Positions 28,044 through 37,551 are shown, numbered from the stretch's first letter. The stretch: DNA of 64,000 nucleotides from Adlercreutzia equolifaciens (GCF_029076695.1 NZ_JARFIK010000002.1:1116001-1180000), one strand, 5' to 3'. Translations and numbers: made by a program. The notes: generated by a model not told the origin, from the sequence alone.

Positions 28044-29029
28044 CGTTCTCCACCTCCTCGCGAACGACGCATGCGCGGATCCACTAGGCCGTAGAGCAGG
28101 TTGGCCGTCAAATTGCCGGCGAACACGAGCGCCGCGGACACCAGCGCGATGGCGGCCAGCAGGGCCACATCGCCACCGAGGCCGGCCGTCACGGCCGCCT
28201 GCCCCAGGCCTGGGTACGAGAACACCTCTTCCACCAGCACCGAGCCGCCGAATATCTCGGCAATCTGCGAGAACTGCAGGGTCAATGCCGGCAGCGCCAA
28301 GTTGCGCAGCCCATGGCGCGCCATAGCCTGGCCGGTTGTCAGGCCCCGCGCGCGAGCGAAACGGAAATAGGGGCTGCCCATCACATCGATGGCCTTTTCG
28401 CGCGTATGCAGGGCGATGTTGGCCACCCCCACCAGCGAGAGCGTAATGGCCGGCAGGGCCATGTGGTGCAGAGCGTCCAGGAAGGTGACATCCGCGGCAC
28501 TCTTGCCCACCGGCACCGAGAAGCCCAAGGGGAACCACCCCAGCCATACCGAGAACACCATGAGCAGCAAAAGGCCCACCCAGAAGGTGGGCGAGGCTGC
28601 CAGTACGAAGCAGTAGCCCTTCACAAAGCGATCGAGCAGGCTTCCCTGGCGGAGCGCTGCCGCCACGCCAAGCGCGAAGCCGAGCACGCCGCTGACCAGC
28701 CACGCCACCCCCATGAGCGCCAGCGAGTTCAACGCGCGCGAGGCCACCACGTCCGCCACCGGCATGTTGTAGCGCAGAGAGGTGCCCCAGTCGCCGTGCA
28801 GGAAATCAGCGGCCCACGAGAAAAAGCGCTCGTGCATGGGCGTACCGACGCCCCAGTAAGCCTCGAGCGCGGCCCGCTTCTCCTCGCTCATGCCCAGAAG
28901 CGCCGCCTGCCCCACGTTCGCCTGCACTGGATCAACGGGCGAGAGACTCACCAGCGTGAACGTGAGCACCGCCACCGCCACCATGAGCAGCACGAATCGA
29001 CCGATATTTCCCAGAATGAAGCGCGTCAT
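28040..29029 (-). CDS. ABC transporter permease (NikB/DppB type)
   Basis: This permease of 329 residues has an N-terminal helix (FVLLMVAVAVLTFTLVSLSP) followed by the periplasmic loop with DPVQANVG. It has five or six further helices, the EAA-like loop ARGLTTGQAMARHGLRN, and VEEVFSYPGLGQAAV, all usual for DppB/NikB. It forms the channel with the permease encoded at 27171-28043. The gene begins 31 bp after the binding-protein gene. Confidence 0.92.
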   Translation of the reverse strand: MTRFILGNIGRFVLLMVAVAVLTFTLVSLSPVDPVQANVGQAALLGMSEEKRAALEAYWGVGTPMHERFFSWAADFLHGDWGTSLRYNMPVADVVASRALNSLALMGVAWLVSGVLGFALGVAAALRQGSLLDRFVKGYCFVLAASPTFWVGLLLLMVFSVWLGWFPLGFSVPVGKSAADVTFLDALHHMALPAITLSLVGVANIALHTREKAIDVMGSPYFRFARARGLTTGQAMARHGLRNLALPALTLQFSQIAEIFGGSVLVEEVFSYPGLGQAAVTAGLGGDVALLAAIALVSAALVFAGNLTANLLYGLVDPRMRRSRGGGER

Positions 29030-29060
29030 GCCACCAGAGTAACCTTTCGAGCTTGGGGCC

Positions 29061-30761
29061 CTAGTTCCAGCTCCAGCGATCGATGTTGTTCACCAAGCTC
29101 CAGCCATGGCCATGAGGATGGGGCTTCTGTTCGGCCACCTTGAGACCTTCGCGCTCAAAGTACAAGTGGTCCACGTTCGCCAGCCAGACCCAGGTGGCGG
29201 CTCCCTGGGGCGCGACGCCCGACTGAGCCTTCTCATCCCACTGGGCTGCCTGGTAGAAGGGATAGCTCTCCTCCACCGTGCGCGCCGCCTGAGCCGCCTC
29301 GAGATTGGCATCGACCTCCGCATTCTTGTACTGGGCGTAGTTGCCCCAGCCGTTTCCGTAGGTAAGCTCGAACAACTCAACAGGAGAGTTGGAGCCCCAG
29401 CCCCACAACACCGGATCGGCATACTGGCGTGCATAGATGTCGTCCCAACTGGCACCCTTTGCGTTTACGGCAATGCCCAGCTCCGCGCACTGGTCGGCGA
29501 AATCGTAGGCAATGGCCTGGCGCGTAGAATCGCTGGCAGAGTAATACAAGTCGAAGGCGCAGGGCACACCGTCCTTAGCACGCATGCCGTCGCCGTCACG
29601 GGACCAGCCGGCTTCGTCAAGCAAGCGGTTCGCTTCTTCAACGTCCGTCTGCACGCGCATAGCCTCGCTCGACCAGGGCATGCCATCCCCCACCGAGAAG
29701 GCCTCATGGCCATAGCCGTTCAGCACGTGATCGATAAGACGCGTGCGGTCGATGCCATAGTTGAGCGCGCGGCGCACGGCCAGATCGCACGTAACGTCGT
29801 TGCCGGCCGCGTACTCGACGCCGTCCTCGGTTACGGTGTCCCCCGCCGGATTGCAGGGCAGCGAAATACCGCGGGAGTCCACGGAAGCACAGTTGAGCAG
29901 CGTATAGCCCGCAGGCACCGTTCCGGCTAGCGAGGCGGAGGTGTAGGCCACGTCCGCCGTACCCGACTGGGCAGCCGCCAGAGAGGCGTCCTCTTCCATG
30001 AATAGCACGACCACACGATCCATCAGCGGCTTTTCGCCATAGTAGTCGGGATTCGCCCGCAAGATGACCTGCTGACCGCGGTCCCACTGCTCCAGCATAT
30101 AGCGGCCGCTGCCGATGGGATGCTCGCCGTAGTCGGGCCCGTAGGCATTGGCTGGCACAATGCCCACCACGGCCAGGGTGTAGAGCAGGGCGTTGTTGGG
30201 GCGCTCCATGCGCAGCTCGCAGGTATAAGCGTCCGTGGCCACCGCCTCGCGCACCATGGACAGGTCCGCCTCCGAAGCCTCACCGTTCACAATACCGTTG
30301 ATGGTGAAGGCCACGTCCTCGGCTGTCAGAGGCGTGCCGTCAGTGAACTTCACGTCATCACGGATAGCAAACGTCCAGGTCATGCCATCTTCGGAACATT
30401 CATAGGCCGTGGCCAGGTCGTTCACAAATTCCAGGTTGTTGTCGGTGGTGATGAGCGTGGATTGGATAAGCGGCTCGTGGACATGCTCCCCAGCGCCCCA
30501 GGCCACCAGCGGATTGAATCCCGCCGCCGGCTCGGAGCTGGGCGTCATGGTGATGACCACCTGGCTCTCCCCGTTCGGGCCCACGCCGGCCCCCGCGATC
30601 GCCGAGCCACCACCAGACTCCGCACCTGCCACACCAGTTCCAGTGCTTTCTCCGCCCGCGCCGCCGGCACAGCCCGTCAGCAGGCCGGCCGCCACTGCAC
30701 AGCCTGCCGCACAGCCAGCCCACGCCATAAACGAGCGACGGGTAAAGAGCAATCGTTCCAC
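29061..30761 (-). CDS. ABC transporter substrate-binding lipoprotein (SBP family 5, nickel-type candidate)
   Basis: This is a protein of 566 residues. The N-terminus has TRRSFMAW, a twin-Arg-like stretch, then a hydrophobic core and lipobox LTGC with the modified Cys near residue 31. It is followed by a Gly/Ser/Ala-rich linker and the family 5 domain (GFNPLVAWG, FAIRDDVKFTDGTPLTAEDV, HPIGSGRYMLEQW, LNYGIDR). The C-terminus carries PHPHGHGW, a His cluster that could contact metal. It starts with GTG and AGGAGG close upstream. Two NikR-like inverted repeats lie just upstream. Nickel (or a nickel chelate) is the inferred substrate. A peptide substrate remains possible from the fold alone. Confidence 0.88.
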   Translation of the reverse strand: MERLLFTRRSFMAWAGCAAGCAVAAGLLTGCAGGAGGESTGTGVAGAESGGGSAIAGAGVGPNGESQVVITMTPSSEPAAGFNPLVAWGAGEHVHEPLIQSTLITTDNNLEFVNDLATAYECSEDGMTWTFAIRDDVKFTDGTPLTAEDVAFTINGIVNGEASEADLSMVREAVATDAYTCELRMERPNNALLYTLAVVGIVPANAYGPDYGEHPIGSGRYMLEQWDRGQQVILRANPDYYGEKPLMDRVVVLFMEEDASLAAAQSGTADVAYTSASLAGTVPAGYTLLNCASVDSRGISLPCNPAGDTVTEDGVEYAAGNDVTCDLAVRRALNYGIDRTRLIDHVLNGYGHEAFSVGDGMPWSSEAMRVQTDVEEANRLLDEAGWSRDGDGMRAKDGVPCAFDLYYSASDSTRQAIAYDFADQCAELGIAVNAKGASWDDIYARQYADPVLWGWGSNSPVELFELTYGNGWGNYAQYKNAEVDANLEAAQAARTVEESYPFYQAAQWDEKAQSGVAPQGAATWVWLANVDHLYFEREGLKVAEQKPHPHGHGWSLVNNIDRWSWN

Positions 30762-30775
30762 GAAACCCTCCTTTA

Positions 30776-30802
30776 GTGTTACATCTTTTCAGTACGTAAC
30801 AA
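30776..30802. promoter_or_regulatory. NikR-like operator 1
   Basis: The sequence is GTGTTAC-N13-GTAACAA, 14 bp upstream of the transporter start codon. The pattern GTGTTAC-N13/14-GTAACAC is, to my knowledge, the one described for NikR of deltaproteobacteria and archaea. A nikR gene is not in the window. Confidence 0.55.
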
Positions 30803-30821
30803 TAGCAGAGTCGCCCCTTGA

Positions 30822-30848
30822 GTGTTACAGAATGACAATTCGTAACCA
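30822..30848. promoter_or_regulatory. NikR-like operator 2
   Basis: This is a second copy, GTGTTAC-N13-GTAACCA, 46 bp upstream of operator 1. The identical half-site and spacer length in both copies makes chance unlikely and suggests cooperative repression of the transporter. Confidence 0.55.
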
Positions 30849-30879
30849 TATAAGGCGGCGAACGGCTTCTGGCTTCAAG

Positions 30880-30903
30880 AAAAGAGCTCCCCGCAGGGAG
30901 CTC
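30880..30903 (-). terminator. Rho-independent terminator of ftsY-ffh
   Basis: The perfect stem GAGCTCCC/GGGAGCTC with a 4-nt loop is followed by TTTTCTT on the minus strand, 38 bp past the ffh stop codon. It separates ffh from the transporter operon. Confidence 0.85.
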
Positions 30904-30941
30904 TTACCGCACACGGAGGGCGCTTTTACCTGCAGAAAAGG

Positions 30942-32357
30942 CTACTGCCCCATCATGTCCTGGAGCTTCTGGAGGTCTTTCATGGACATGCCGCCCATGC
31001 CGGGGATGCCCAGGCCGCGACGACGCTTGCCTTTCTTGCCCTTCTTCCCCTTGCGGGAAGCCTGCTGCTCCATGCCGGCGGTGGCCTGCTTCACCATCTT
31101 CTTCGTCTCGTTGAACTTCTTCATCATCTGGTTCACGTCGGTGACGGTAACACCGGCGCCCTTGGCGATGCGGGCGCGACGGCTGCCGTTCAAAAGCTCG
31201 GGCTTGGCGCGCTCGGCCTTGGTCATGGAGTTGATGATGACCTCCATGGCATCAAGCGCTCCCTCGTCCACCTGGCCCGATCCCAGGGCCTTATCGCCGC
31301 CAGGCAGCGCGCTGATGAGCTTGGAGACGCCGCCCATCTTGCGCACCTGCTTGTTCATCATAAGGAAGTCGTCCAAGGTAAGCTGGCCGCGCATCATGCG
31401 CTCGGCCTCCAGCTCCTCTTCCTCGGCCTGCTGTACGCGCACGGCGTTCTCGATGAGCGAGACCACGTCGCCCATGCCCAAGATGCGCTTGGCCATGCGG
31501 TCGGGATGGAACTGCTCCAGCGAGTCGGGCTTCTCGCCCGAGGAGATGAACTTGATGGGCTTGCCCGTGACCTCGCGGATGGACAGGGCACCGCCGCCGC
31601 GGGCGTCGCCGTCCATCTTCGACATGATGACGCCGTCGAAGTCAACCGACTCGGCGAAGGCCTCTACCACATTCACCACGTCCTGGCCGGTCATGGCGTC
31701 GACCACCATGAGGATCTGGTCGGGCTTCACGGCCTCTTTGATGGCCTGGGCCTCTTCCATCATGTCGGCGTCCACATGCAAGCGGCCGGCGGTGTCGATG
31801 ATGACCACGTCGCGCAGGTTGTCGATGGCGTACTGGACGCCCTCTTTCGCAATGGCCACCGGGTCTTTTCCGTCGCCGCGATAGACACGCACGTCGATCT
31901 CGTCGCCCAGGGTTTGCAGCTGATCGGCGGCAGCGGGGCGATACACGTCGCCGGCAATGAGCAGCGGGCTGTGGTTTTCCTGCTTGAGGCGGTAGGCCAG
32001 CTTGGCGGCCGCCGTGGTTTTACCGGAGCCCTGCAGGCCCACCAGCATGATGACGTTGGGGATGCGGCTGCCCAGCACCAGACGCGAGTCGGTACGGCCC
32101 AAAAGCTCGGTGAGCTCGTCGAGCACAATCTTCACGACGTTCTGAGCCGGCGTAAGGGAATCGAGCACCTCGGCCGACAGGCAGCGCTCCTTCGTGCGAG
32201 CGACGAAGGTCTTCACCACCTTGAAGTTGACGTCGGCCTCCAGCAGTGCCAGGCGAATTTCGCGCATGGCGGCGTTGATGTCGTCCTCGGTCAGGCGGCC
32301 TTTGGACTTCAGGCCGGAGAAGATGCCTTGGAGGCGTTCGGAAAGGTTCTCAAGCAT
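30942..32357 (-). CDS. ffh: Signal recognition particle protein Ffh
   Basis: This is a GTPase of 471 residues that binds SRP RNA and signal peptides. The N domain is followed by the G domain, with G1 GLQGSGKTTAAAKLA near residue 106, DVYRPAAADQLQ, DTAGRLH and MSKMDGDARGGGALS. The C-terminal M domain contains Met-rich MGGVSKLISALPGG and RIAKGAGVTVTDVNQMMKKF, and ends in a basic KGKKGKKGKRRRG stretch and a Gly/Met-rich tail. It is encoded 48 bp after ftsY, its receptor gene, on the same strand. Confidence 0.97.
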   Translation of the reverse strand: MLENLSERLQGIFSGLKSKGRLTEDDINAAMREIRLALLEADVNFKVVKTFVARTKERCLSAEVLDSLTPAQNVVKIVLDELTELLGRTDSRLVLGSRIPNVIMLVGLQGSGKTTAAAKLAYRLKQENHSPLLIAGDVYRPAAADQLQTLGDEIDVRVYRGDGKDPVAIAKEGVQYAIDNLRDVVIIDTAGRLHVDADMMEEAQAIKEAVKPDQILMVVDAMTGQDVVNVVEAFAESVDFDGVIMSKMDGDARGGGALSIREVTGKPIKFISSGEKPDSLEQFHPDRMAKRILGMGDVVSLIENAVRVQQAEEEELEAERMMRGQLTLDDFLMMNKQVRKMGGVSKLISALPGGDKALGSGQVDEGALDAMEVIINSMTKAERAKPELLNGSRRARIAKGAGVTVTDVNQMMKKFNETKKMVKQATAGMEQQASRKGKKGKKGKRRRGLGIPGMGGMSMKDLQKLQDMMGQ

Positions 32358-32405
32358 GGGCTACGTACTCCTTCAGCGAAAATGGCTCGCAAGCATTATA
32401 GGGGG

Positions 32406-33932
32406 CTACTCGAACAGGCGCTTCCAGAAGCTCTTCTTCTGGGGCTGCTCCTCGGGGGCCTCTTCCGGCTCCTCGGCTTCCTCCTGGGCGGCCTCCATGG
32501 CCAGCTCGGCCAGCTCCTCGTCGGTGAAAGGAGCGTCATCGGCCGGAGCATCCAGGGCCCCGTCAAGCTCGGCGGCGGCCGGCGTAGTGTCGGTGGGAGG
32601 CAGCTCTTCGTAGGGAATGATGGCCTCGGCAGGCTCAAAAGTTTGCGCCGCCTCGAACAGGGGCGTGGGCTCGAAGGCCCCGGCTTCGGCCCCTTCGGCT
32701 ACCGCCTGGGCATTGCGATCAAGCTCGGTGAGCGCCGCAGCGGCCACTCCCTCCTGAGTGTCCTCTTCGGTTTCCACCACGATGGTCTCGTGGGTGCGGC
32801 GCCCCAGGGCAGCGTCGAGGAAGTCGTCGTCGCCCTCGGCCGCAGCCGTGGCGAAGGCGCTCTCCACATCGGCTTGCTCGTCGAGCACAGGGGCGTCGTC
32901 GGCCGCGAGAGCCGGCGCCTCGGGACAGCCTTCCAGCACATCGCGGCGACGTTCACCAGCTGTGATGGCAGCCTCCTTGGCGTTTTCGCCCGTCAGTGCG
33001 TCCTCCACTTCGTCGTAGCGTTCGTCGAAGGAGCCCACCAGGGCCGTGGCGAACTCATGGGCGTCGAAATCGCGCAGGTCGTCGATGCCCTCGCCCACGC
33101 CGATCTTCACGATGGGCAGGCTCAAATCGTGGCTGACGGCCAGGGCAATGCCGCCCTTGGCCGTACCGTCGAGCTTGGTAACGATAAGCGCGTCCAAGTC
33201 CAGGGCGCGATTGAACTCGCGAGCCTGCTGCAGGCCGTTCTGCCCCGTAGTGGCATCGATGACCAGCACCGTGTACACCGGCAGCTTCGAGCGCTTGCGC
33301 ACCACCGACACCACTTTCTCCAGCTCGCGCATAAGGTCGGCCGAGGTGTGCAGGCGGCCAGCCGTGTCGATGAGTACCAAGTCGGCCTCGGTGGCCTCGG
33401 CGCGCTCCAGCGTGTCGTAGCACACGCTGGCAGGATCGGCGCCGCGCTCGCGGGTGACCATCTCCACCCCCGCGCGCTTGGCCCACACTTCCAGCTGCTC
33501 GATGGCCGCAGCACGGAAGGTGTCGGCCGAGCCCAGGATGACGGCGCGCCCGGTGTCGGTGGAGGCCTTCGCCAGCTTGCCCACCGTGGTGGTCTTGCCG
33601 GTGCCATTGATGCCCACGAACAGCACTACGGCTGGCTCACCGCCGAAGATGTCCTGGTCAGAATCGGTAAAGGTGGCCGCAATCTCGTCGTTCAGCAAGT
33701 CCAGTACCGCGTAGGCATCGGGAAGCGCCTGGCGCGTGGCTTGATCGCGCAGGTTCTCAACGATGGCGCTGGCGGCCGCGCCGCCCACGTCGGACAGAAT
33801 GAGCGTCTCCTCAAGGCCGTCCCAAAACTCCTCGTCCAAATCGGGACCGCGGTCCAGAAGGACGTTCATCGACTCCTTGAATTTGTCGCGCGAACGGGAC
33901 AGTCCCTCGCTAATGCGATCGAAAAAACCCAC
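32406..33932 (-). CDS. ftsY: SRP receptor FtsY with a C-terminal acidic domain
   Basis: This is the GTPase partner of Ffh, with 508 residues. The NG domain starts at residue 1 (FFDRISEGLSRSRDKF) and runs to about 304. It includes G1 GINGTGKTT (107-115), DTFRAAAIEQL, DTAGRLH and VTKLDGTAKGG. An about 200-residue Ala/Glu/Asp-rich tail follows and ends in KKSFWKRLFE, a basic aromatic amphipathic end. In most FtsY proteins the acidic A domain and its basic aromatic membrane-targeting helix stand at the N-terminus. Here the order is reversed. The GTG start has AGGAG upstream, and nothing A-domain-like lies before it. Confidence 0.95.
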   Translation of the reverse strand: MGFFDRISEGLSRSRDKFKESMNVLLDRGPDLDEEFWDGLEETLILSDVGGAAASAIVENLRDQATRQALPDAYAVLDLLNDEIAATFTDSDQDIFGGEPAVVLFVGINGTGKTTTVGKLAKASTDTGRAVILGSADTFRAAAIEQLEVWAKRAGVEMVTRERGADPASVCYDTLERAEATEADLVLIDTAGRLHTSADLMRELEKVVSVVRKRSKLPVYTVLVIDATTGQNGLQQAREFNRALDLDALIVTKLDGTAKGGIALAVSHDLSLPIVKIGVGEGIDDLRDFDAHEFATALVGSFDERYDEVEDALTGENAKEAAITAGERRRDVLEGCPEAPALAADDAPVLDEQADVESAFATAAAEGDDDFLDAALGRRTHETIVVETEEDTQEGVAAAALTELDRNAQAVAEGAEAGAFEPTPLFEAAQTFEPAEAIIPYEELPPTDTTPAAAELDGALDAPADDAPFTDEELAELAMEAAQEEAEEPEEAPEEQPQKKSFWKRLFE

Positions 33933-34018
33933 GGACGTGCTCCTTTGTCATCGTGGCCGCCATCAAAGTTGTTCCGTTCCAGTTTACGCTATTCCCGCGT
34001 CCACGCGAAGGAGCCCGA

Positions 34019-37000
34019 TTATTCTTCATGCCAGTTCAAGAGATCGTAAAGCTCTTCCGGCGACAGCGCACCCGCAGCCGCCAGGCCGTTCTTGCCGGCG
34101 TCTTCCCCTTGGGCACACCCCGGCTGATCGTCCCCCGCGTCCTCTTCTTCGGTCTCCCCCAGCACCAGCGCTGCGAGCTCGGCCTTCATGGCAGCCAGCG
34201 AGCGCATGCGCTCCTCGATGGTATTCTGGGCCACCAGCTCGTACACGGTGACCGGCTGGTCCTGGCCCAACCGGTGGGTGCGATCGGCCGCCTGGCGGGC
34301 GGCGGCATCGTTCCACCAGGGATCGGTGTGCACCACCACGGTGGCGCCCGTCAAGTTCAGACCCACGCCGCCGGCTTTGAGCGAAATAAGGAACACCGGC
34401 ACCTTATTGTGGTTGAAGGCCGCCGCCAGGGCCACGCGCTCCTTTTTCGGCGTGGAGCCCGTCAACTGGTAGAACGGTATCCCGGACTGCTCCAGCCGTT
34501 CCGCCACCCGGGCGAGAAAACTGGTGAACTGGGAGTAGACGAGCATCTTCTGCCCCGCCTCGCACCCGGCGGACACCAGCTCCAGCAGCGCTTCCATTTT
34601 GGCCGAGGAGCCCTGGTAGTTCTCGAACACCAGAGCAGGGTCAAGGGCAATGCGCCGCAGCGAGGACAGCTCGGCGAGCACCTGGACCCGGGGCGCCCGC
34701 GCCTCGCGCTCCTTGTCGGACAGGTAGCGCGCCTCGCGGGAGCGGGACAGTCGGATTTGCGCCGCCAAGCGCTCGCGCAGCGACTGCTCGGCCCCGTCGT
34801 AGAGGCGGCGCTGCTCGCCCTCGAGCGCCACGGGCACCGTCACCGTGGCCTTCGCCGGCAGCTCGGGCGCCACGGCCCGCTTCGTGCGCCGTAAGATGAA
34901 GGGAGCCGTCAGCAGGCGCAGCCGACGGGCGGCGTCCTCATCGCCGCCGATAATGGCCGCCTCGAAACGCTCGCGAAAGCGCTGATAGGGACCGAGCAAT
35001 CCGGGCATGAGAAAATCGAAGATGCTCCACAGCTCTGAGAGGCGGTTTTCCAGCGGGGTTCCCGTCAGCGCCAGGCGATGATCGGCGCGCAGCCGTTTGA
35101 CGGCCCGCGTGGTGGCCGTAGCGTGGTTCTTGACGTACTGGGCCTCATCGAGCACCACCACGTCGAAATCGAGCGCCTCCCAGGCCTCGGCGTCGCGGCG
35201 CACAACGTCGTAGGAGCACACCAGTACCTCCGCCGCGCCGCCCCGCTGGACCGCCCGCTCGGAGGCCGTGCCGCTTACCGCGCAGACGCGCAAGGCCGGT
35301 GCAAAGCGGGCAAACTCGGCCGTCCAGTTATAGACCAGGGATGCGGGGCACACCACCAGCGCGGGCTTTTTCGTCGCATCATCGGGCACGGGGGCCTGAG
35401 CCGCGGGCGCTTGAGCGCGCCGTTGACAAAGCGCGGCAATCACCTGCACGGTCTTCCCCAAGCCCATCTCGTCGGCCAGAATGCCGCCGAGACCCGCTTC
35501 CCACAGCGCCTCGATCCACTCCACACCCGCCGCCTGGTAGGAGCGCAGTTGTGCCTCGAATCCCGGAATGGCAGCAACGGCTCCCTGGGCCGCGCCCGAG
35601 GAGCTTCCGGCCCGCTGGGCAGAGCGATACAGCGCCCTATAGCGATCGACAAACTCGGTAAAGCCCTGATCGCGATAAACGTCAGCCAACTCGTTGTCCA
35701 GATAGAAGGCCTGCCAGGTGGGCAGCTCCACCGACGAGCCGTCCCAGGTTGCCGCATCAAGGCCCATATCCTGAGCCAGACGGTTCAGCTCGGCCACATC
35801 GCCGGCATTCAAATCGAGGAAGGCGCCCTGGCGCAGTCGGTGGAAGCGGCGATGGCGCCGATAGGAACCGAGCAGCGCAGCCAACTCCTCGGGAGGCACA
35901 TCGCTTAAGGCCACGTCCATGGCAATGAGGTTGCCCGCTAGAGAAAGCCCGAGGGACAATCGCGGCGGCCGGGCGAACAGCAGTCGATCGAAGGCCGGCG
36001 TAGTATGCACCGCACCGGCCTCCTGAAAGCGGGCCAGCCCTTCGAAGAGCAACAGGCCCATGGCCTCTTCGTCGGCCAGGGGCAGCGAGGCCGACGCAGG
36101 CACGTACTGTTGAAGCAGGTCGAGGGCGCTCTGCTCTCGCTCAAGGTTGCGCCAGGGCATTTCCGCGCTGGCCTCGGGCACCTCGTTCACGACGCCGGCC
36201 ATCACCACAATGCCCTCGCGCACCTGCTCCACGGCTTCGGGAACCTCTGACGGCCCCAGGGAAAGCACTACTTCATCAGCCCCGTAGCACACGCGGGCAC
36301 CCACCTCGATGGCCTCACCGACGCGATCGAAATAGAAGTTCACCTGGCACGGACGGCGCCGATAGGCATCGAGGAACGCCGGCGCCTGCACCTCGAAGGC
36401 CTCCTCCAACCGCGGCAGCACCGCCGCCCCGAAGGCCGGCAGATCGGCAGCAGCCACGAACAACTCGGCATCGTCGGAGTTGTAGACCTGGCGAATGAAC
36501 TGCGCCCCCTCGGCGTATTCATCACCCCAACGATAAAAGACGTCATCGAAAAGCACATAGGCACGCTCACCGGAGAAGGCGCCGATGAGGGCATCGTCCC
36601 GCGTGAGCACCACCCCTCCGTCTTCCTCGATGAGCCGCAGCAGGGCCGGCGGCCGCCCCGAGGCGCAGTGCACCGTCATACGCGAGCGCACGCTGCCGTC
36701 GGTACAGGCAAAGGCGAAGGGCTCCTCTCCGGTGGCATCCAGGAAGTCAACCACTTCGTCTTCGCTCAGATGCAGCGTACGGCCCACGGTTTCAGACGTG
36801 CGGCGCGACGCAGACCAGCGCTCCTCATAGGCAAACGTCCGGCCGCGGGATGCGCCGCGAGCCTCCTCCCGCTCACGGCGACGCCGCACCGCGCGGCCGA
36901 CGAACCCCACCAGGGGACGACTTGCCCGATGGAAGGCACCAAGACTGTGCACAAACGACAGCTTGGGTCCATAGGCCGCTTCCTCCCCGGTCTCACAATG

Positions 37001-37219
37001 GGCGACGAAATCATCGAGGGACTTCACCACGTAGGAACCGCGCTCCCCCTGCACCGAGAACGTAACCGAGAACTCGCCGAACCCGTAGGTCAAGGTGGGC
37101 ACCAGCCGCACCGCGCCGTCGCCCTCGGCGGGCGCTTGAGCAAGGGTGCGCACAAAAGCGGCCAGGGCGGGGCTGGAGGAGCGAGCGCTCTCCCGCGACG
37201 ATGAAGCTTCTTCGGTCAC
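34019..37219 (-). CDS. SNF2-family DEAD/DEAH-box helicase
   Basis: This is a protein of 1,066 residues. The first about 550 are a SNF2-associated accessory region with few known motifs. The ATPase core has ILADEMGLGKTVQVIAAL (near 580), VVVLDEAQYVKN (near 690) and LTGTPLENRLSELWSIFDFL. The second RecA-like domain has VYSQFTSFL, SLKAGGVGLNLTGA and AADRTHRLGQDQPV (near 975). It is a DNA-dependent ATPase that remodels DNA-protein complexes. The exact role in bacteria is unclear. It starts with GTG and AAGGA upstream. It is single, with no neighbouring defence gene, so a housekeeping role is as likely as an immune one. Confidence 0.93.
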   Translation of the reverse strand: MTEEASSSRESARSSSPALAAFVRTLAQAPAEGDGAVRLVPTLTYGFGEFSVTFSVQGERGSYVVKSLDDFVAHCETGEEAAYGPKLSFVHSLGAFHRASRPLVGFVGRAVRRRREREEARGASRGRTFAYEERWSASRRTSETVGRTLHLSEDEVVDFLDATGEEPFAFACTDGSVRSRMTVHCASGRPPALLRLIEEDGGVVLTRDDALIGAFSGERAYVLFDDVFYRWGDEYAEGAQFIRQVYNSDDAELFVAAADLPAFGAAVLPRLEEAFEVQAPAFLDAYRRRPCQVNFYFDRVGEAIEVGARVCYGADEVVLSLGPSEVPEAVEQVREGIVVMAGVVNEVPEASAEMPWRNLEREQSALDLLQQYVPASASLPLADEEAMGLLLFEGLARFQEAGAVHTTPAFDRLLFARPPRLSLGLSLAGNLIAMDVALSDVPPEELAALLGSYRRHRRFHRLRQGAFLDLNAGDVAELNRLAQDMGLDAATWDGSSVELPTWQAFYLDNELADVYRDQGFTEFVDRYRALYRSAQRAGSSSGAAQGAVAAIPGFEAQLRSYQAAGVEWIEALWEAGLGGILADEMGLGKTVQVIAALCQRRAQAPAAQAPVPDDATKKPALVVCPASLVYNWTAEFARFAPALRVCAVSGTASERAVQRGGAAEVLVCSYDVVRRDAEAWEALDFDVVVLDEAQYVKNHATATTRAVKRLRADHRLALTGTPLENRLSELWSIFDFLMPGLLGPYQRFRERFEAAIIGGDEDAARRLRLLTAPFILRRTKRAVAPELPAKATVTVPVALEGEQRRLYDGAEQSLRERLAAQIRLSRSREARYLSDKEREARAPRVQVLAELSSLRRIALDPALVFENYQGSSAKMEALLELVSAGCEAGQKMLVYSQFTSFLARVAERLEQSGIPFYQLTGSTPKKERVALAAAFNHNKVPVFLISLKAGGVGLNLTGATVVVHTDPWWNDAAARQAADRTHRLGQDQPVTVYELVAQNTIEERMRSLAAMKAELAALVLGETEEEDAGDDQPGCAQGEDAGKNGLAAAGALSPEELYDLLNWHEE

Positions 37220-37239
37220 AGCATTCCTTATAAGTTTAT

Positions 37240-37255
37240 ATGCTTATATAAGCAT
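37240..37255. promoter_or_regulatory. Palindrome upstream of the SNF2 helicase gene
   Basis: The perfect 16-bp palindrome ATGCTTATATAAGCAT lies 20 bp before the GTG start, inside an AT-rich promoter stretch. It may be a regulator-binding site. The rest of 37220-37551 has no gene and contains the promoters of the two divergent genes, which I cannot place exactly. Confidence 0.45.
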
Positions 37256-37551
37256 TACTAGTTACGCATGGTATAAGAACATTTGTTCATGGTAGCACAG
37301 GTTGTCCTCTTCGCCGCCAGAACCCTGGAATTATTACCACCTCAGGCAAGCCTAGCGAGGACCACATTGACGGCAGCAATTGCCAACGCGCCGCTTCGCG
37401 CAGAAGCTCAACCGCCCTGAACAGCTCTTTGATTTCAACCGCAGCCTTACGGGACGTCAAAGGCGCAGCATCGAAGCGATTCCGCCCTCAGCCCCAAGCT
37501 CCCTTCCCGCATAAGATGACCTTAGTTGTTAACCCACGGGAAGGAGATCCC

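Noticed and set aside
27990-28045. Third copy of the 92-bp palindromic element
   Set aside because: Only about ten bases (GGGGGCTGTTTC) match, and the arms and outer stem are absent.
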